Shown: one piece after another, positions 34,607 to 43,307 of the stretch
Layout: every line of letters begins with the position of its first letter
How positions within the stretch are numbered: position 1 is the first letter of the stretch
Assembly (NCBI RefSeq): GCF_030410515.1
Contig: NZ_JAUHHD010000006.1
Coordinates: 153,169-217,168, forward strand
Reading direction: 5' to 3'
Length of the DNA: 64,000 nt
Source: Arthrobacter sp. YD4
GTDB taxonomy: Bacteria; Actinomycetota; Actinomycetes; Actinomycetales; Micrococcaceae
Made by a program: the position numbers and the translations under genes
The notes under the pieces: generated by a model
Told to the model about the DNA's origin: nothing
Database searches by the model: none
The model's input: only the letters and a program-made list of their open reading frames with translations

Positions 34607-35092
34607 ATGGCCATCCACGAACTTTCTGCCTTGCTTTGGCGGGAGCGTGAACTCCTGGACGTACTGACTTTTAAACTCGAAGAGGAGCAATTGCTCCTGA
34701 CGTCCGGCAAATCACGCTGGCTGCCGCACGGCACCAAGGAAGTCGAGCAGGTGCTCGGACACCTGTCCGAGGCGAGCCTGGCCCGGACCATCGAGGCCGC
34801 CGTCGTCGCAGAAACTTGGGGGCTTCCGACGGACGCAACGCTCAGCGAATTGGCAGCGGCCGCGCCGGAGGGCGCCTGGGCCGAGGTGCTGACGGCCCAC
34901 CTGACCGCGCTCACCCGACAGACGTCCCTCATCAAGGAACTCCGGGACGCCAACGAGCAGTACCTGCGCTCTGCGGTCCGCTCCACCCAGGAGTCCCTGG
35001 CGGATCTGCGACCGGCCGCGGCCGGCACCTACGACGCCCAAGGGAAAACCGGAGACTCCGCCGGCTCACGCATCTTCGACCAGCGATTCTAA
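34607..35092 (+). CDS. flgN: FlgN-family flagellar export chaperone, paralog 2
   Basis: A 161-residue mostly helical protein (LSALLWRERELLDVLTFKLEEEQLLLTSGKSRWLP, a FlgN pattern with LLxLLxxExxxL) directly upstream of flgK and flgL, the clients of FlgN. A related gene lies at 8887. Compared with that copy, this one ends DSAGSRIFDQRF. It begins the plus-strand operon flgN-flgK-flgL-fliW; flgK starts ten bases after its stop codon. Confidence 0.85.
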   Translation: MAIHELSALLWRERELLDVLTFKLEEEQLLLTSGKSRWLPHGTKEVEQVLGHLSEASLARTIEAAVVAETWGLPTDATLSELAAAAPEGAWAEVLTAHLTALTRQTSLIKELRDANEQYLRSAVRSTQESLADLRPAAAGTYDAQGKTGDSAGSRIFDQRF

Positions 35093-35102
35093 GGACGCGA
35101 CC

Positions 35103-36509
35103 ATGAGTACCTTCGGCGCCCTGAATACCGCCTATCGCGGGCTGACTGCCGCACAGCAGGCCATGACGGTTGCTGGCCAGAACATCGCCAACGCCGCGAC
35201 CGATGGCTACACCCGGCAGCGGGTCGAGCAGTCCGCCATCGCCGCTCCCGCCCAGGGCCTCAACGGCTCGGGCCGCCCGGAGGTGGGCCAGGGGGTCTCC
35301 GTCGACTCCATCGCCAGGCTCGGCAACACCACCCTGGACGCCAGCGTCCGCTCCGCCAGCGCACAGGCCGGTTACGCCAGCACCCGCTCCGCCGCACTCC
35401 AGGGAATTGAGGGCGTGCTCCAGGAGCCCGGAGACAATGGCATCTCCACAGCCCTGCAGGGTTTTTGGGCCGCCTGGCAGGGAGCTGCAAGGCAGCCGGA
35501 CGACGACGGGCCCAAGGGCCTGCTGCTGACTGCCGCCAACTCGCTCACTGACAAAATTTCGACCGGCTACCAGGCCCTGCAGGCTCAGTGGAGCAGCGTC
35601 CGCGCCAAGGCCTCAGACGCCGTGGATGCCGTCAATGCCGCCGCCAGCCAGGTCGCGGCCTACAACGCGACCATCCGCTCAACGGTCGCCGCCGGCGGCA
35701 CAGCCAACGAACTGATCGACGCCCGCGCAAAGCTCACCGAGACCATCGCCCGCCTGGCCGGCGGCACCGTCCGGGAGCAGCCGGACGGCACCGTGGATGT
35801 CCACATCGGTGGGAACGCTCTGGTCATGGGCACCTCCGTCCGTACCCTGGCGTTGTCCGGGCAGTCCACGGACGCCCTCGGCGCGCCCGTGCAGCTGCTC
35901 TGGAAAAACCCTGATGGCGTCGCCTCAACCGATGGTGGGGAAATCGCCGGAGCGCTTTCGGTCCTTGCCCCGGCGGCCGGCGGCAACGGAGGCGCAATCG
36001 CGGAGGCAGCCGCCTCCTACAACGGGTTTGCTAGCGCTTTAGCCACAGCCGTCAACGCTGTCCACCAGACCGGCACCACGGGAAGCGGCACCACGGGCAC
36101 GGACTACTTCACCGTCACCGGCCCCTCGGCCGCGCTCGGTATCAAGGGACCGATCTCCACCTCTGCAGTGGCCCTCGGCAAGTCAGGCGCCGGCGCGTTC
36201 GACACCAGTGTCGCCGACGCCATGGCCCAGCTGGGCACCGGCTCCACGTCCCCGGATAAGCTCTGGTCCGGCATCGTCACCGGCATCGGGGTGCAATCCC
36301 GGGGAGCCCAGCAACGCGAGGACCTCGCCGCCGCAACCCAAGCCTCCGCGGTGACGGGCCGGGCATCCCAGACCTCCGTCAGCCTGGACGAAGAAAACGT
36401 CAACCTGCTCACCAACCAGCACGCCTACCAAGCGGCGGCACGCGTCATGACCGCCGTCGACGAGGCCTTGGATGTCCTGATCAACCGCACTGGCCTGGTA
36501 GGAAGGTAG
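35103..36509 (+). CDS. flgK: Flagellar hook-associated protein FlgK (HAP1)
   Basis: FlgK joins hook and filament. The 468-residue protein has the axial N-terminal region STFGALNTAYRGLTAAQQAMTVAGQNIANAATDGYTRQRVEQ and the C-terminal VSLDEENVNLLTNQHAYQAAARVMTAVDEALDVLINRTGLVGR, both typical of FlgK. The variable middle is shorter than in E. coli (547 residues). It follows flgN by ten bases and precedes flgL by four. Confidence 0.95.
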   Translation: MSTFGALNTAYRGLTAAQQAMTVAGQNIANAATDGYTRQRVEQSAIAAPAQGLNGSGRPEVGQGVSVDSIARLGNTTLDASVRSASAQAGYASTRSAALQGIEGVLQEPGDNGISTALQGFWAAWQGAARQPDDDGPKGLLLTAANSLTDKISTGYQALQAQWSSVRAKASDAVDAVNAAASQVAAYNATIRSTVAAGGTANELIDARAKLTETIARLAGGTVREQPDGTVDVHIGGNALVMGTSVRTLALSGQSTDALGAPVQLLWKNPDGVASTDGGEIAGALSVLAPAAGGNGGAIAEAAASYNGFASALATAVNAVHQTGTTGSGTTGTDYFTVTGPSAALGIKGPISTSAVALGKSGAGAFDTSVADAMAQLGTGSTSPDKLWSGIVTGIGVQSRGAQQREDLAAATQASAVTGRASQTSVSLDEENVNLLTNQHAYQAAARVMTAVDEALDVLINRTGLVGR

Positions 36510-36513
36510 AACC

Positions 36514-37401
36514 ATGCTTAACCGCGTTACAAACCTGACCATGACCGCGGCGGCGCAGCGGACCCTGCAGACGCAGCAGTCCAAGCTGGCCGACCTGCAG
36601 GACAAGGCGAGCACGCTCAACAAAATCTCGCGCCCCTCGGACGACCCAGCCGCCACCGCGCAGGCACTGGAAACAAGGGCGTTGCAGGCCGCGAATGCCC
36701 AGTACGGCCGGAACATCGACGACGGCAATACCTGGTTATCGGCGGCCGACTCCGCCCTGCAGCAGGCCAGCAACGTGATGCAGCGGATCAAGGACCTCAC
36801 CGTCCAGGCCGGCAACGGCACGCTGCCGCAGTCCGGCAAGGACGCGATTGCCAATGAACTGGACTCGCTGAACCAGGACCTCATCAACGTTGCCAACTCC
36901 AAACACCTCGGCCGCAACATCTTCGCGGGCAATTCAGACAAGGCAGCGCCCTTCGACGGCGCAATGCCGCCGACGTTCGTCGCCGCCGGGACCAGCCCGG
37001 TGGAACGGCGCATCAGCGAGACGCAGACCGTGCGGGTGGACGCCGACGGCGGCACGATCTTCGGCAGCGGTACCGGCTCGGTCTTCGATACCGTCAATAA
37101 ACTGGCGACGGACCTGCGCAACGGCGCCGACACCATGCCGCGCGTGAGCGAGATCGACGACGCCTACAAGAAAATCGTCAACGGACGCGCCGACGTCGGA
37201 GCGCGCCAGGCGCAACTGGACCGCGCCGGCACCGTCAACACAGGAATGGAGGCTTCCTTGGACGCCCAGCGGACCGGGATTGAAAAAGCTGACCTCGGCA
37301 GCGTGATCATGGACCTGAAGCTGCAGGAAACCAACTACCAGGTGGCCCTGGCCGCCACGGCGCGGGTCCTGCAGCCCACGCTGATGGACTTCCTGCGATG
37401 A
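36514..37401 (+). CDS. flgL: Flagellar hook-associated protein FlgL (HAP3)
   Basis: FlgL connects FlgK to flagellin. The 295-residue protein starts MLNRVTNLTMTAAAQRTLQTQQSKLADLQDKASTLNKISRPSDDPAATAQAL, where ISRPSDDPAA is the HAP3 hallmark, and ends LKLQETNYQVALAATARVLQPTLMDFLR, resembling flagellin ends. The stop codon overlaps the fliW start (ATGA). Confidence 0.95.
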   Translation: MLNRVTNLTMTAAAQRTLQTQQSKLADLQDKASTLNKISRPSDDPAATAQALETRALQAANAQYGRNIDDGNTWLSAADSALQQASNVMQRIKDLTVQAGNGTLPQSGKDAIANELDSLNQDLINVANSKHLGRNIFAGNSDKAAPFDGAMPPTFVAAGTSPVERRISETQTVRVDADGGTIFGSGTGSVFDTVNKLATDLRNGADTMPRVSEIDDAYKKIVNGRADVGARQAQLDRAGTVNTGMEASLDAQRTGIEKADLGSVIMDLKLQETNYQVALAATARVLQPTLMDFLR

Positions 37402-37787
37402 ACTCCGTCCTGAGCAGCACCCCCGTGACCTTCACCGCCCCCATGCCGGGGCTGGAAGCGGTCCACGACTTCGCGCTCCGCAGCATCGACAGCGCCCCCG
37501 GACTCTTCGCCCTCGAATCGGAGTCCGCGCCCGTGCGGCTGTTCCTGGCGGACGCCGCCGTGTTCGTCCCCGACTACAGCCCCCGCCTGCCGCGCCCCGC
37601 GCTGGAGGCCCTTGAGCTCTCCGACGGGGAGTCGCCCCGCCTGCTCGTGGTGGTCAACCACTCCCCCGAGTGCACCACCGTGAACCTGATGGCGCCGATC
37701 GTGCTGAACGAGACCGCCCGCAAGTGCACCCAGCTGGTGCTGGACGGCAGGGAGTATCCGCTCCGGGCAGTCCTCGGCGCCGCCTAA
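37398..37787 (+). CDS. fliW: Flagellar assembly factor FliW (CsrA antagonist)
   Basis: FliW binds flagellin or CsrA in turn; when flagellin is exported, free FliW removes CsrA from the flagellin mRNA. The 129-residue product shows the FliW core: FTAPMPGLEAVHDFALRSIDSAPGLFALESES and TTVNLMAPIVLNETARKCTQLVLDGREYPLR (LMAPIVLN is the strongest family motif). Its start overlaps the flgL stop by four bases. The window also holds CsrA and a flagellin leader with CsrA-type sites, so the whole partner-switch is encoded here. Confidence 0.95.
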   Translation: MNSVLSSTPVTFTAPMPGLEAVHDFALRSIDSAPGLFALESESAPVRLFLADAAVFVPDYSPRLPRPALEALELSDGESPRLLVVVNHSPECTTVNLMAPIVLNETARKCTQLVLDGREYPLRAVLGAA

Positions 37788-37813
37788 AAGCTGTAACCGG
37801 CCCGGCTTAGCGC

Positions 37814-38374
37814 CTACCAGTAGTGCCCGACGTCGATCACCAGCCGTGAACCGGCGTCCGGACCCGGCAGCGTGAACACCCGGAACGGCAACCTGGCCCG
37901 CACCCCGAGCCCCAGGGTGCTGTACCCCTCGAAACTGCCCGCCCAGGCGACCTGGCGGAACGTCCGGTATCCGGTGACATCAGTCAGTTCGTTCTTGTTG
38001 GCCGGCGAATACGTGGCCTGCCCGGCGTCGTCGTAGGCCGGTGAATTTACCGTGATCTGCAGGAACGCCTGGCCGCGCAGCGGTACCGGCATCCCGGAAC
38101 CCTCCTGCGCCACCTGCGGAACGTACCGCACGGTGTACCCGCCTGCAGGCCCCCTGAGGTCAACCACCAGCCGGTCGTAACAGTAATGCTGGCCGGTCCG
38201 GACGTTCGTCACCGGAGCCCGGCCCATCGCCGGATCCGATTTGGCCAGCGAGCCCCAGACCTGCCCGCAGTACGGCGCTGCGACGGCGGCCCCGGGAGCC
38301 GCCAACAGCAACCCGGCCGCGAGCAGCAGGGCCATCAGCCAGCCTGCAGGTTTCCGTGAACGGATTCGAGTCAT
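37814..38374 (-). CDS. Secreted AMIN-like domain protein
   Basis: A 186-residue secreted protein. The N-terminus is a signal peptide (RIRSRKPAGWLMALLLAAGLLLAAPGAAVAAP, cleavage expected after AVAA). The mature part has HYCYDRLVVDLRGPAGGYTVRYVPQV and ends RVFTLPGPDAGSRLVIDVGHYW, the layout of actinobacterial AMIN-like domains, which are thought to bind cell-wall material. Two cysteines near the start of the mature part may form a disulfide. I chose the ATG at 38374 because GAGGGG lies eight bases upstream; GTG codons further up are alternatives. It is convergent with fliW and probably not flagellar. Confidence 0.75.
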   Translation of the reverse strand: MTRIRSRKPAGWLMALLLAAGLLLAAPGAAVAAPYCGQVWGSLAKSDPAMGRAPVTNVRTGQHYCYDRLVVDLRGPAGGYTVRYVPQVAQEGSGMPVPLRGQAFLQITVNSPAYDDAGQATYSPANKNELTDVTGYRTFRQVAWAGSFEGYSTLGLGVRARLPFRVFTLPGPDAGSRLVIDVGHYW

Positions 38375-38534
38375 CACTGCCACCCCTCGGGCCACCCGGA
38401 TTTCATGCTTTTCCCGGATTCTTCCAGCGTAGGCCCGCTGTCGCCGAACGGGGAGGGCCCAAGGTCCGGCGGTCCATCAACCGTGACCCGTCATCAACCG
38501 CAGGTAACGCCAATATAGGAATGCAGTACACAAA

Positions 38535-38576
38535 AGCGCCCGGCGCCGCTCCCCGAGGGAGTCGGCGCCGGGCGCT
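38535..38576 (-). terminator. Terminator of the DUF4193 gene
   Basis: AGCGCCCGGCGCCG and CGGCGCCGGGCGCT form a 14-bp perfect stem around a loop that itself contains CTCCC/GGGAG. On the minus strand TTTTG follows. The remaining bases between 38375 and 38628 show no gene. Confidence 0.85.
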
Positions 38577-38628
38577 CAGGCGGTAAAAACTGGTACGGGC
38601 CGTGGTGCCGGCCCGACGGGAAGGCTGT

Positions 38629-38931
38629 TTAGCCCTCGCAGTCGCGGCAGTACTTCAGGCCGTTCTTTTCCTTGGCGACCTGGGACCGGTGACGGACCAG
38701 GAAGCAGGAGGAGCAGGTGAACTCGTCGGACTGTTCGGGAACGACGATCACGGTCAGTTCTACGCCGGAAAGATCGGCTCCGGGAAGGTCGATGCCCTCG
38801 GCGGTGTCGTTCTCGTCGACATCGATAACAGCAGTCTGGGCGCCGCCGCCACGGGACGCCTGAAGGGCCTCCAGCGATTCAGCGGGAGATTCTTCTTCTG
38901 TCTTGCGTGGGGCGTCGTAATCGGTAGCCAT
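38629..38931 (-). CDS. DUF4193 family zinc-ribbon-like protein
   Basis: A 100-residue actinobacterial protein starting MATDYDAPRKTEEE, the strongly conserved start of DUF4193. The C-terminal half has EFTCSSCFLVRHRSQVAKEK and YCRDCEG, a CxxC...CxxC pair that should bind zinc. Genes of this family occur near-universally and singly in actinobacteria; the function is unknown, perhaps transcription- or stress-related. A terminator follows 52 bases downstream. Confidence 0.92.
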   Translation of the reverse strand: MATDYDAPRKTEEESPAESLEALQASRGGGAQTAVIDVDENDTAEGIDLPGADLSGVELTVIVVPEQSDEFTCSSCFLVRHRSQVAKEKNGLKYCRDCEG

Positions 38932-39099
38932 AACGGGATTCACTTTCGTTGCTGCATAGCGCCATTTCAGGCACCTCAGTGAAGCAGTTTAGGGCATCAT
39001 CGCAGAAGTTGAAGAATAGTGTGCGCAAGGCGACATCCGGGGCAAAAAATCCCCGTGATGGCGCGGAAGATGTCAGTTTTTATGGTGCTGTTGCACGGC

Positions 39100-39588
39100 T
39101 CAGGCGACCGGCCAGACCACCAGCGTTTTCCAGGTGGCGGGGTCCGGCTCCGCGGCGGGGTCGGTGAGGTAGTACTCCCACATGGCCTCCCCAGGGGTGA
39201 GACCGTCCGCCTGCATCTTTGCCATGACGGCTCCGTAGGTTTGCGGGAGGGTTTCATACGGGCCAACGTGCGTGGCCTCCAGCGCCCGGCCGCCGGGAAG
39301 GGTCCCGGCGACGACGGCGCCGTCGCCCCCTCCCGGGTAGGGGCCGGCCAGGGGGAAGCCGGCTTCGACGTCAACGACGTCGGTGGGTGTCCCCCGGTAC
39401 AGCGCGAACGGCGGGCCGGCCAGCTGGACGTTCTGTTGCTGGACGGCGGTCATGACGGAACGGTATGCCCGGTCGAAGAAATCCCGCAGGTCCGCCATCG
39501 GCACGGTTTCGTGGATGACCGCGGTGGGCTGCTCCTGCCGGTCGCTGACGGTGATCTCCGGGGCGGCGTGGGGCTGGTGTTCGTTCAT
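39100..39588 (-). CDS. GyrI-like (AraC effector-binding) domain protein
   Basis: A 162-residue protein with a stand-alone GyrI/SOUL-like effector-binding domain: VPMADLRDFFDRAYRSVMTAVQQQ, GPPFALYRG, and VGPYETLPQTYGAVMAKMQADGLTPGEAMWEYYLTDPAAEPDPATWKTLVVWPV (the YL.DP...W.T.V..P ending is characteristic, with the acidic Glu of WEYYLTDP). Such proteins bind small hydrophobic or cationic compounds and some hydrolyse or sequester them. No regulator domain is attached. Ligand unknown. Confidence 0.85.
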   Translation of the reverse strand: MNEHQPHAAPEITVSDRQEQPTAVIHETVPMADLRDFFDRAYRSVMTAVQQQNVQLAGPPFALYRGTPTDVVDVEAGFPLAGPYPGGGDGAVVAGTLPGGRALEATHVGPYETLPQTYGAVMAKMQADGLTPGEAMWEYYLTDPAAEPDPATWKTLVVWPVA

Positions 39589-39686
39589 ACGGCCACCCTC
39601 CCCGGGCCCCCGGTTCCGGTCAAGGGCCGGTTGGACCCCTACTGGCGGTCCCCCGGGGAACTCCCCCGCGACCCTAGGACGCGCCC

Positions 39687-40472
39687 CTAGGAAGCTGCCG
39701 GACGGCGGTTGCGGTGCAGGAACCGGTTGACCCGTGCCCGGAATTCCACCGGATCCGCGGCCGGACCCAGCGGCAACGCCTTGGCCGGCTGTTCCACCGG
39801 GGCCAGTCCCTGGTTAACCGCCGCCTTGGACGCCCGCAGCGAGGCCAGCGACAGGCCGGACCACTGTTCCGTCAGCGCCGCCGCCACCGCGGGACCGCGG
39901 CCCGGGCCCGCCAGGGTGCTGACGAGTCCCATCGCGTGGGCCTCAGCGGCGGAGTAAATCCGGCCGCCGAAGAGCAGATCCTTGGTCCTGGACGGACCGA
40001 TCCGGAGGGACATCCGGTTGGCAAAGGTGGGCGGAATGAGCATCCCCAGCCGGGCGATCGGCATACCGATCCGCGCGGTCTCCTCCAGGACCTGCAGGTC
40101 GCAGGCGAGGGCCAGCTGGCAGCCCGCGCCGGTGGCGACGCCCTGCACCAGGGCCACCGTCGGCACCGGGATGGCCTCCACGGCCTGCAGCGCTTCCTCG
40201 ATGGCACCGAAGGCGCCGGTCACCTGGTCCCCGCTGGCGTCCTGCCACTCCCGCAGATCGGAGCCGGAGCAGAAGGTCCCGCCGGCACCCCGAATCACCA
40301 CGGCACGGACGGCGGGGTCCGCGGCGAGCACCCGGGCCTCGGCCGCGAGCGCCCGCCACTGGTCCGAGTCGAGGGCGTTGAAGCGTTCGCCGGTGCCCAC
40401 CTCCAGGTGGGCGACGCCGTCGTCGTCGATATCCAGCCGGACTCCCGGGGCGTGCCCCACCGCGGCCGTCAC
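39687..40472 (-). CDS. Crotonase-superfamily protein without the two hydratase glutamates
   Basis: A 261-residue enoyl-CoA hydratase/isomerase-family protein: FCSGSDLREW (residues 67-76) and GVATGAGCQLALACDLQV build the CoA/oxyanion site. In classical hydratase the two catalytic Glu lie in GGGCEL and FGQPE; here the equivalent positions are Gln119 (GAGCQL) and Ile139 (IGMPIARLG). So a simple hydratase reaction is unlikely; isomerase, hydrolase or C-C lyase activity in this superfamily is possible. The GTG at 40472 overlaps the CoA-transferase stop codon (GTGA). Third gene of the MHS-transporter operon. Confidence 0.85.
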   Translation of the reverse strand: MTAAVGHAPGVRLDIDDDGVAHLEVGTGERFNALDSDQWRALAAEARVLAADPAVRAVVIRGAGGTFCSGSDLREWQDASGDQVTGAFGAIEEALQAVEAIPVPTVALVQGVATGAGCQLALACDLQVLEETARIGMPIARLGMLIPPTFANRMSLRIGPSRTKDLLFGGRIYSAAEAHAMGLVSTLAGPGRGPAVAAALTEQWSGLSLASLRASKAAVNQGLAPVEQPAKALPLGPAADPVEFRARVNRFLHRNRRPAAS

Positions 40473-41767
40473 TGCACCGCGCCGCTGCTGTGCAGGGCGT
40501 GGATCCGGTCCGCGTCCAGGCCCAGCGACGCCAGCACCTGGTCCGTGTCCTGGCCCAGGACGGGCGGGGCGGTCCGCACCGAGGCGGGCGTCCGGGTCAG
40601 CCGCACCGGGCAGCCCACCACCTTCATGGGTCCGGCGGTCGGGTGGTCCAGTTCGGCCACCATGCCCCGGGCCAGCACCTGGGGATCGGCGAGTGCCTGG
40701 TCCACAGTCTGGATCGGCCCTACCGGAACGCCCGCCTCGTCCAGGGTGCGCACCCAGTCTTCCGTGGTGCGGGTCCGCATGATGGCCTCGATCGCGGGAA
40801 TGAGTTCCTCCCGGTGGGCTACGCGGGACGGATTGCTCGCGTACCGCGGATCCCCGGCGAGCGCCGCGTCGCCGAGGGCGTCCGCGAAGCGCCGCCACAG
40901 CCCGTCGTTGCCGACGGCGACCATGACGAAGCCGTCCGCAGAGGGGAACGCCTGATACGGGGCGATCGTGGGGTGTGCAGAGCCGTAGCGGCGCGGAACC
41001 TCTCCGCTGGCGAAGTAGCCACTGGAGACGTAGGTCAGCCAGGAGACGGACCCGTCGAGCAGGCTGATGTCCACCCACTGGCCCTGCCCGGTGCGCTGCT
41101 TCTCATGCAGGGCGGCCAGGACGCCGATGGTGGCCCACATCCCGGCGACCAGGTCCGCGCTGCTGACGCCCACCCGAACGGGCGGGCCGTCGGTCTCCCC
41201 GGTGACGCTCATGATCCCGCTGCGGGCCTGGGCGATCGCGTCGTAGCCGGGCCGGAGCGCGTCCGGGCCGGTCTGGCCGTAGCCGCTGATGGAGGCGTAG
41301 ACCAGGCCGGGGTTGTCCTTGGAGAGCTCCTCGTAGCCCAGGCCCAGGCGGGCGACGGTGCCGGGGCGGAAGTTCTCCACCACGATGTCGGCGCGGCGGG
41401 CGAGTTCCCGGACCACCTCGAGTCCCTCAGGGGACTTCAGGTCGACGGCGAGGCTGCGCTTGTTCCGGTTCACGGAGAGGAAGTACGCGGCCTCCTCGCC
41501 TTGGAACGGAGGGCCCCACTGGCGGGTGTCATCGCCGGCGCCGGGCTGCTCGATCTTGATGACGTCCGCGCCGAGGTCCGCGAGGGTCATGGTGGCGAAC
41601 GGGCCGGAGAGAATCCGGCTCAGGTCCAGGACCACCAGGTCCTTCAGCGGTCCGGCGGCTTCCGTGGTCTCCGGCCCGGCCCCTGTCTGCGGGCCTGACG
41701 TCTGCGGGGCTGCCGCCCCGGCGTCGTTCGTTGCCTCTTGGCGGGGTGCGGTGTCTGTCAGGCTCAT
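40469..41767 (-). CDS. CaiB/BaiF family (class III) CoA-transferase
   Basis: Class III CoA-transferases move CoA between organic acids. The 432-residue protein has LKDLVVLDLSRILSGPFATMTLADLGADVIKIEQP, VNRNKRSLAVDLKSPEG, NFRPGTVARLGLGYEEL and the catalytic Asp176 in RPGYDAIAQARSG. An Ala/Gly/Thr-rich leader of about 40 residues precedes the domain. Its ATG overlaps the transporter stop codon (ATGA). Together with the MHS carrier and the crotonase-like protein it suggests uptake, CoA activation and conversion of an organic acid (for example a carnitine-, malate- or succinate-like compound); the substrate is unknown. Confidence 0.9.
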   Translation of the reverse strand: MSLTDTAPRQEATNDAGAAAPQTSGPQTGAGPETTEAAGPLKDLVVLDLSRILSGPFATMTLADLGADVIKIEQPGAGDDTRQWGPPFQGEEAAYFLSVNRNKRSLAVDLKSPEGLEVVRELARRADIVVENFRPGTVARLGLGYEELSKDNPGLVYASISGYGQTGPDALRPGYDAIAQARSGIMSVTGETDGPPVRVGVSSADLVAGMWATIGVLAALHEKQRTGQGQWVDISLLDGSVSWLTYVSSGYFASGEVPRRYGSAHPTIAPYQAFPSADGFVMVAVGNDGLWRRFADALGDAALAGDPRYASNPSRVAHREELIPAIEAIMRTRTTEDWVRTLDEAGVPVGPIQTVDQALADPQVLARGMVAELDHPTAGPMKVVGCPVRLTRTPASVRTAPPVLGQDTDQVLASLGLDADRIHALHSSGAVQ

Positions 41768-43083
41768 ACGGTGGCTTCCGTCTTGGTGGCGGCGGTGGCC
41801 GGGAAGCGGTGGCCGGCCTTGGGCAGGAAAATCAGGGCCAGCATCGCGACGGCGCAGCAGGCAATGATGTACAGGGCGATCGCCGTCGAGTTCCCGTACT
41901 GGGCCAGGAGGGCCGCGGCGATCAACGGCGCGGGGCCGCCCGCCACCACGCTGGCCAGCTGGTAGCCCAGCCCGGCGCCGGTGTAGCGGATGTCGGCGTC
42001 GAAGCTCTCCGCTATCAGCGCAGCCTGCGGGCCGTACTGGATGTCGTGCAGGATCAGGCTGACCACGATCGCGACGCCCACAATGAAGGGTTCCCGGGTG
42101 TCCAGCAGGGCGAAGTAGGGAAAGGCGAAGAGCGCGGTCAGCACGATGCCCACGCCGTAGACCCTGCGCCGGCCGAAGCGGTCCGAGAGCCGGCCGAACA
42201 ACGGCACGCTCACCAGGCCCAGCGCGGCGGCGATCAGGGTGTCGTCCAGGATCGAGTTGCTGTTGAGCTGCAGGTGCTTGACGGCGTAGGTGATCACGAA
42301 CGTGATGAAGAGGTAGAACGGTGCCTGCTCGGACATGCGGACCAGGGCCGAGAGCAGGATTTCCTTGGGCTGGCGCTTGATGACCTCGATCAGCGGGTTG
42401 CGGATCACCTTGTTGGACTTGCGGATGGCTTCGAACTCGGGGCTCTCGATCACGCGCATCCGGACGAAGAGGCCGACGCCGATCAGCAGGATGCTGATGA
42501 TGAACGGGATGCGCCAGCCGAAGCTCGCGAAGCCCTCGGTGCCGGTGATGCCGGAGGTGATGCGGACGACGCCGGTCGAGAGCACCAGGCCCAGCGGCAC
42601 GCCGATCTGCGGCCAGCTGGCGGAGAAGCCGCGGCGCTGCTGGTGGCCCCATTCCATGCTGAGCAGCACGGAGCCGCCCCATTCGCCGCCGACGCCGATG
42701 CCCTGGATGATCCGCAGCAGGGTCAGCAGGATGGGGGCGGCGACGCCGATGGCCTGGAAGGTGGGGAGGAAGCCGATCAGCACGGTGCCGAAGGCCATCA
42801 GGAAGAGGGTGACCATGAGGGTGGTCTTGCGGCCGATCCGGTCGCCGTAGTGGCCGAAGATGGCGGCGCCGACGGGGCGGGCCACGAAGCCGACGAACTG
42901 GGTGCCGAAGGCGGCCAGGACGCCGGCGAAGGCCGACTGTCCCGGGAAGAAGAGCTGCGGGAAGACCAGCGCCGCCGCCGTCCCGTAGAGGAAGAAGTCG
43001 TACCACTCGATGGTGGTGCCCACGACGCTGGCGACGGTTGCCCGCCGTGCGGCCTGCTCTCGGGTTACTGCCTGAACTGTCAT
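41764..43083 (-). CDS. MHS-family MFS transporter (metabolite:H+ symporter)
   Basis: A 439-residue carrier of the metabolite-proton-symporter subfamily of MFS (relatives: ShiA, ProP, KgtP). It starts ARRATVASVVGTTIEWYDFFLYGTAAALVFPQLFFPG, an MHS signature (TTIEWYDFFLYG), and has GHYGDRIGRKTTL (motif A) and GIGVGGEWGGSVLLSMEW with 12 predicted helices. I chose the second of two ATGs (43083) because GGAG is five bases upstream. First gene of transporter-CoA-transferase-crotonase, and divergent from an IclR-GntR pair with a palindrome in the gap. Confidence 0.92.
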   Translation of the reverse strand: MTVQAVTREQAARRATVASVVGTTIEWYDFFLYGTAAALVFPQLFFPGQSAFAGVLAAFGTQFVGFVARPVGAAIFGHYGDRIGRKTTLMVTLFLMAFGTVLIGFLPTFQAIGVAAPILLTLLRIIQGIGVGGEWGGSVLLSMEWGHQQRRGFSASWPQIGVPLGLVLSTGVVRITSGITGTEGFASFGWRIPFIISILLIGVGLFVRMRVIESPEFEAIRKSNKVIRNPLIEVIKRQPKEILLSALVRMSEQAPFYLFITFVITYAVKHLQLNSNSILDDTLIAAALGLVSVPLFGRLSDRFGRRRVYGVGIVLTALFAFPYFALLDTREPFIVGVAIVVSLILHDIQYGPQAALIAESFDADIRYTGAGLGYQLASVVAGGPAPLIAAALLAQYGNSTAIALYIIACCAVAMLALIFLPKAGHRFPATAATKTEATV

Positions 43084-43184
43084 CATCACTCCGTTGTTAT
43101 GACGCGGCTGGGCCCAATGCCCTTGCTTGGATGGAGGCGTTGCCGGGTACTCGCGGGCTCCTGGCCCTTTCACCCTATGCGCAA

Positions 43185-43221
43185 AACCCACAATATGGTT
43201 TCGCAACCCATATTGCGGGTT
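43185..43221. promoter_or_regulatory. Operator-like palindrome between the MHS transporter and the IclR gene
   Basis: AACCCACAATATGG, nine bases, CCATATTGCGGGTT: 14-bp arms with one mismatch. It lies about 100 bases upstream of the transporter start and 87 bases upstream of the IclR start, the classic site for control of divergent genes. Likely bound by the IclR or GntR protein. Confidence 0.7.
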
Positions 43222-43307
43222 TAGCCTAATGCTGTCAATGGAAACTCGGAGGTTTAGCCGACGATCGCGGGGCGCGTAATCCGTCAGGACACCGGGACCC
43301 GCTGGCT

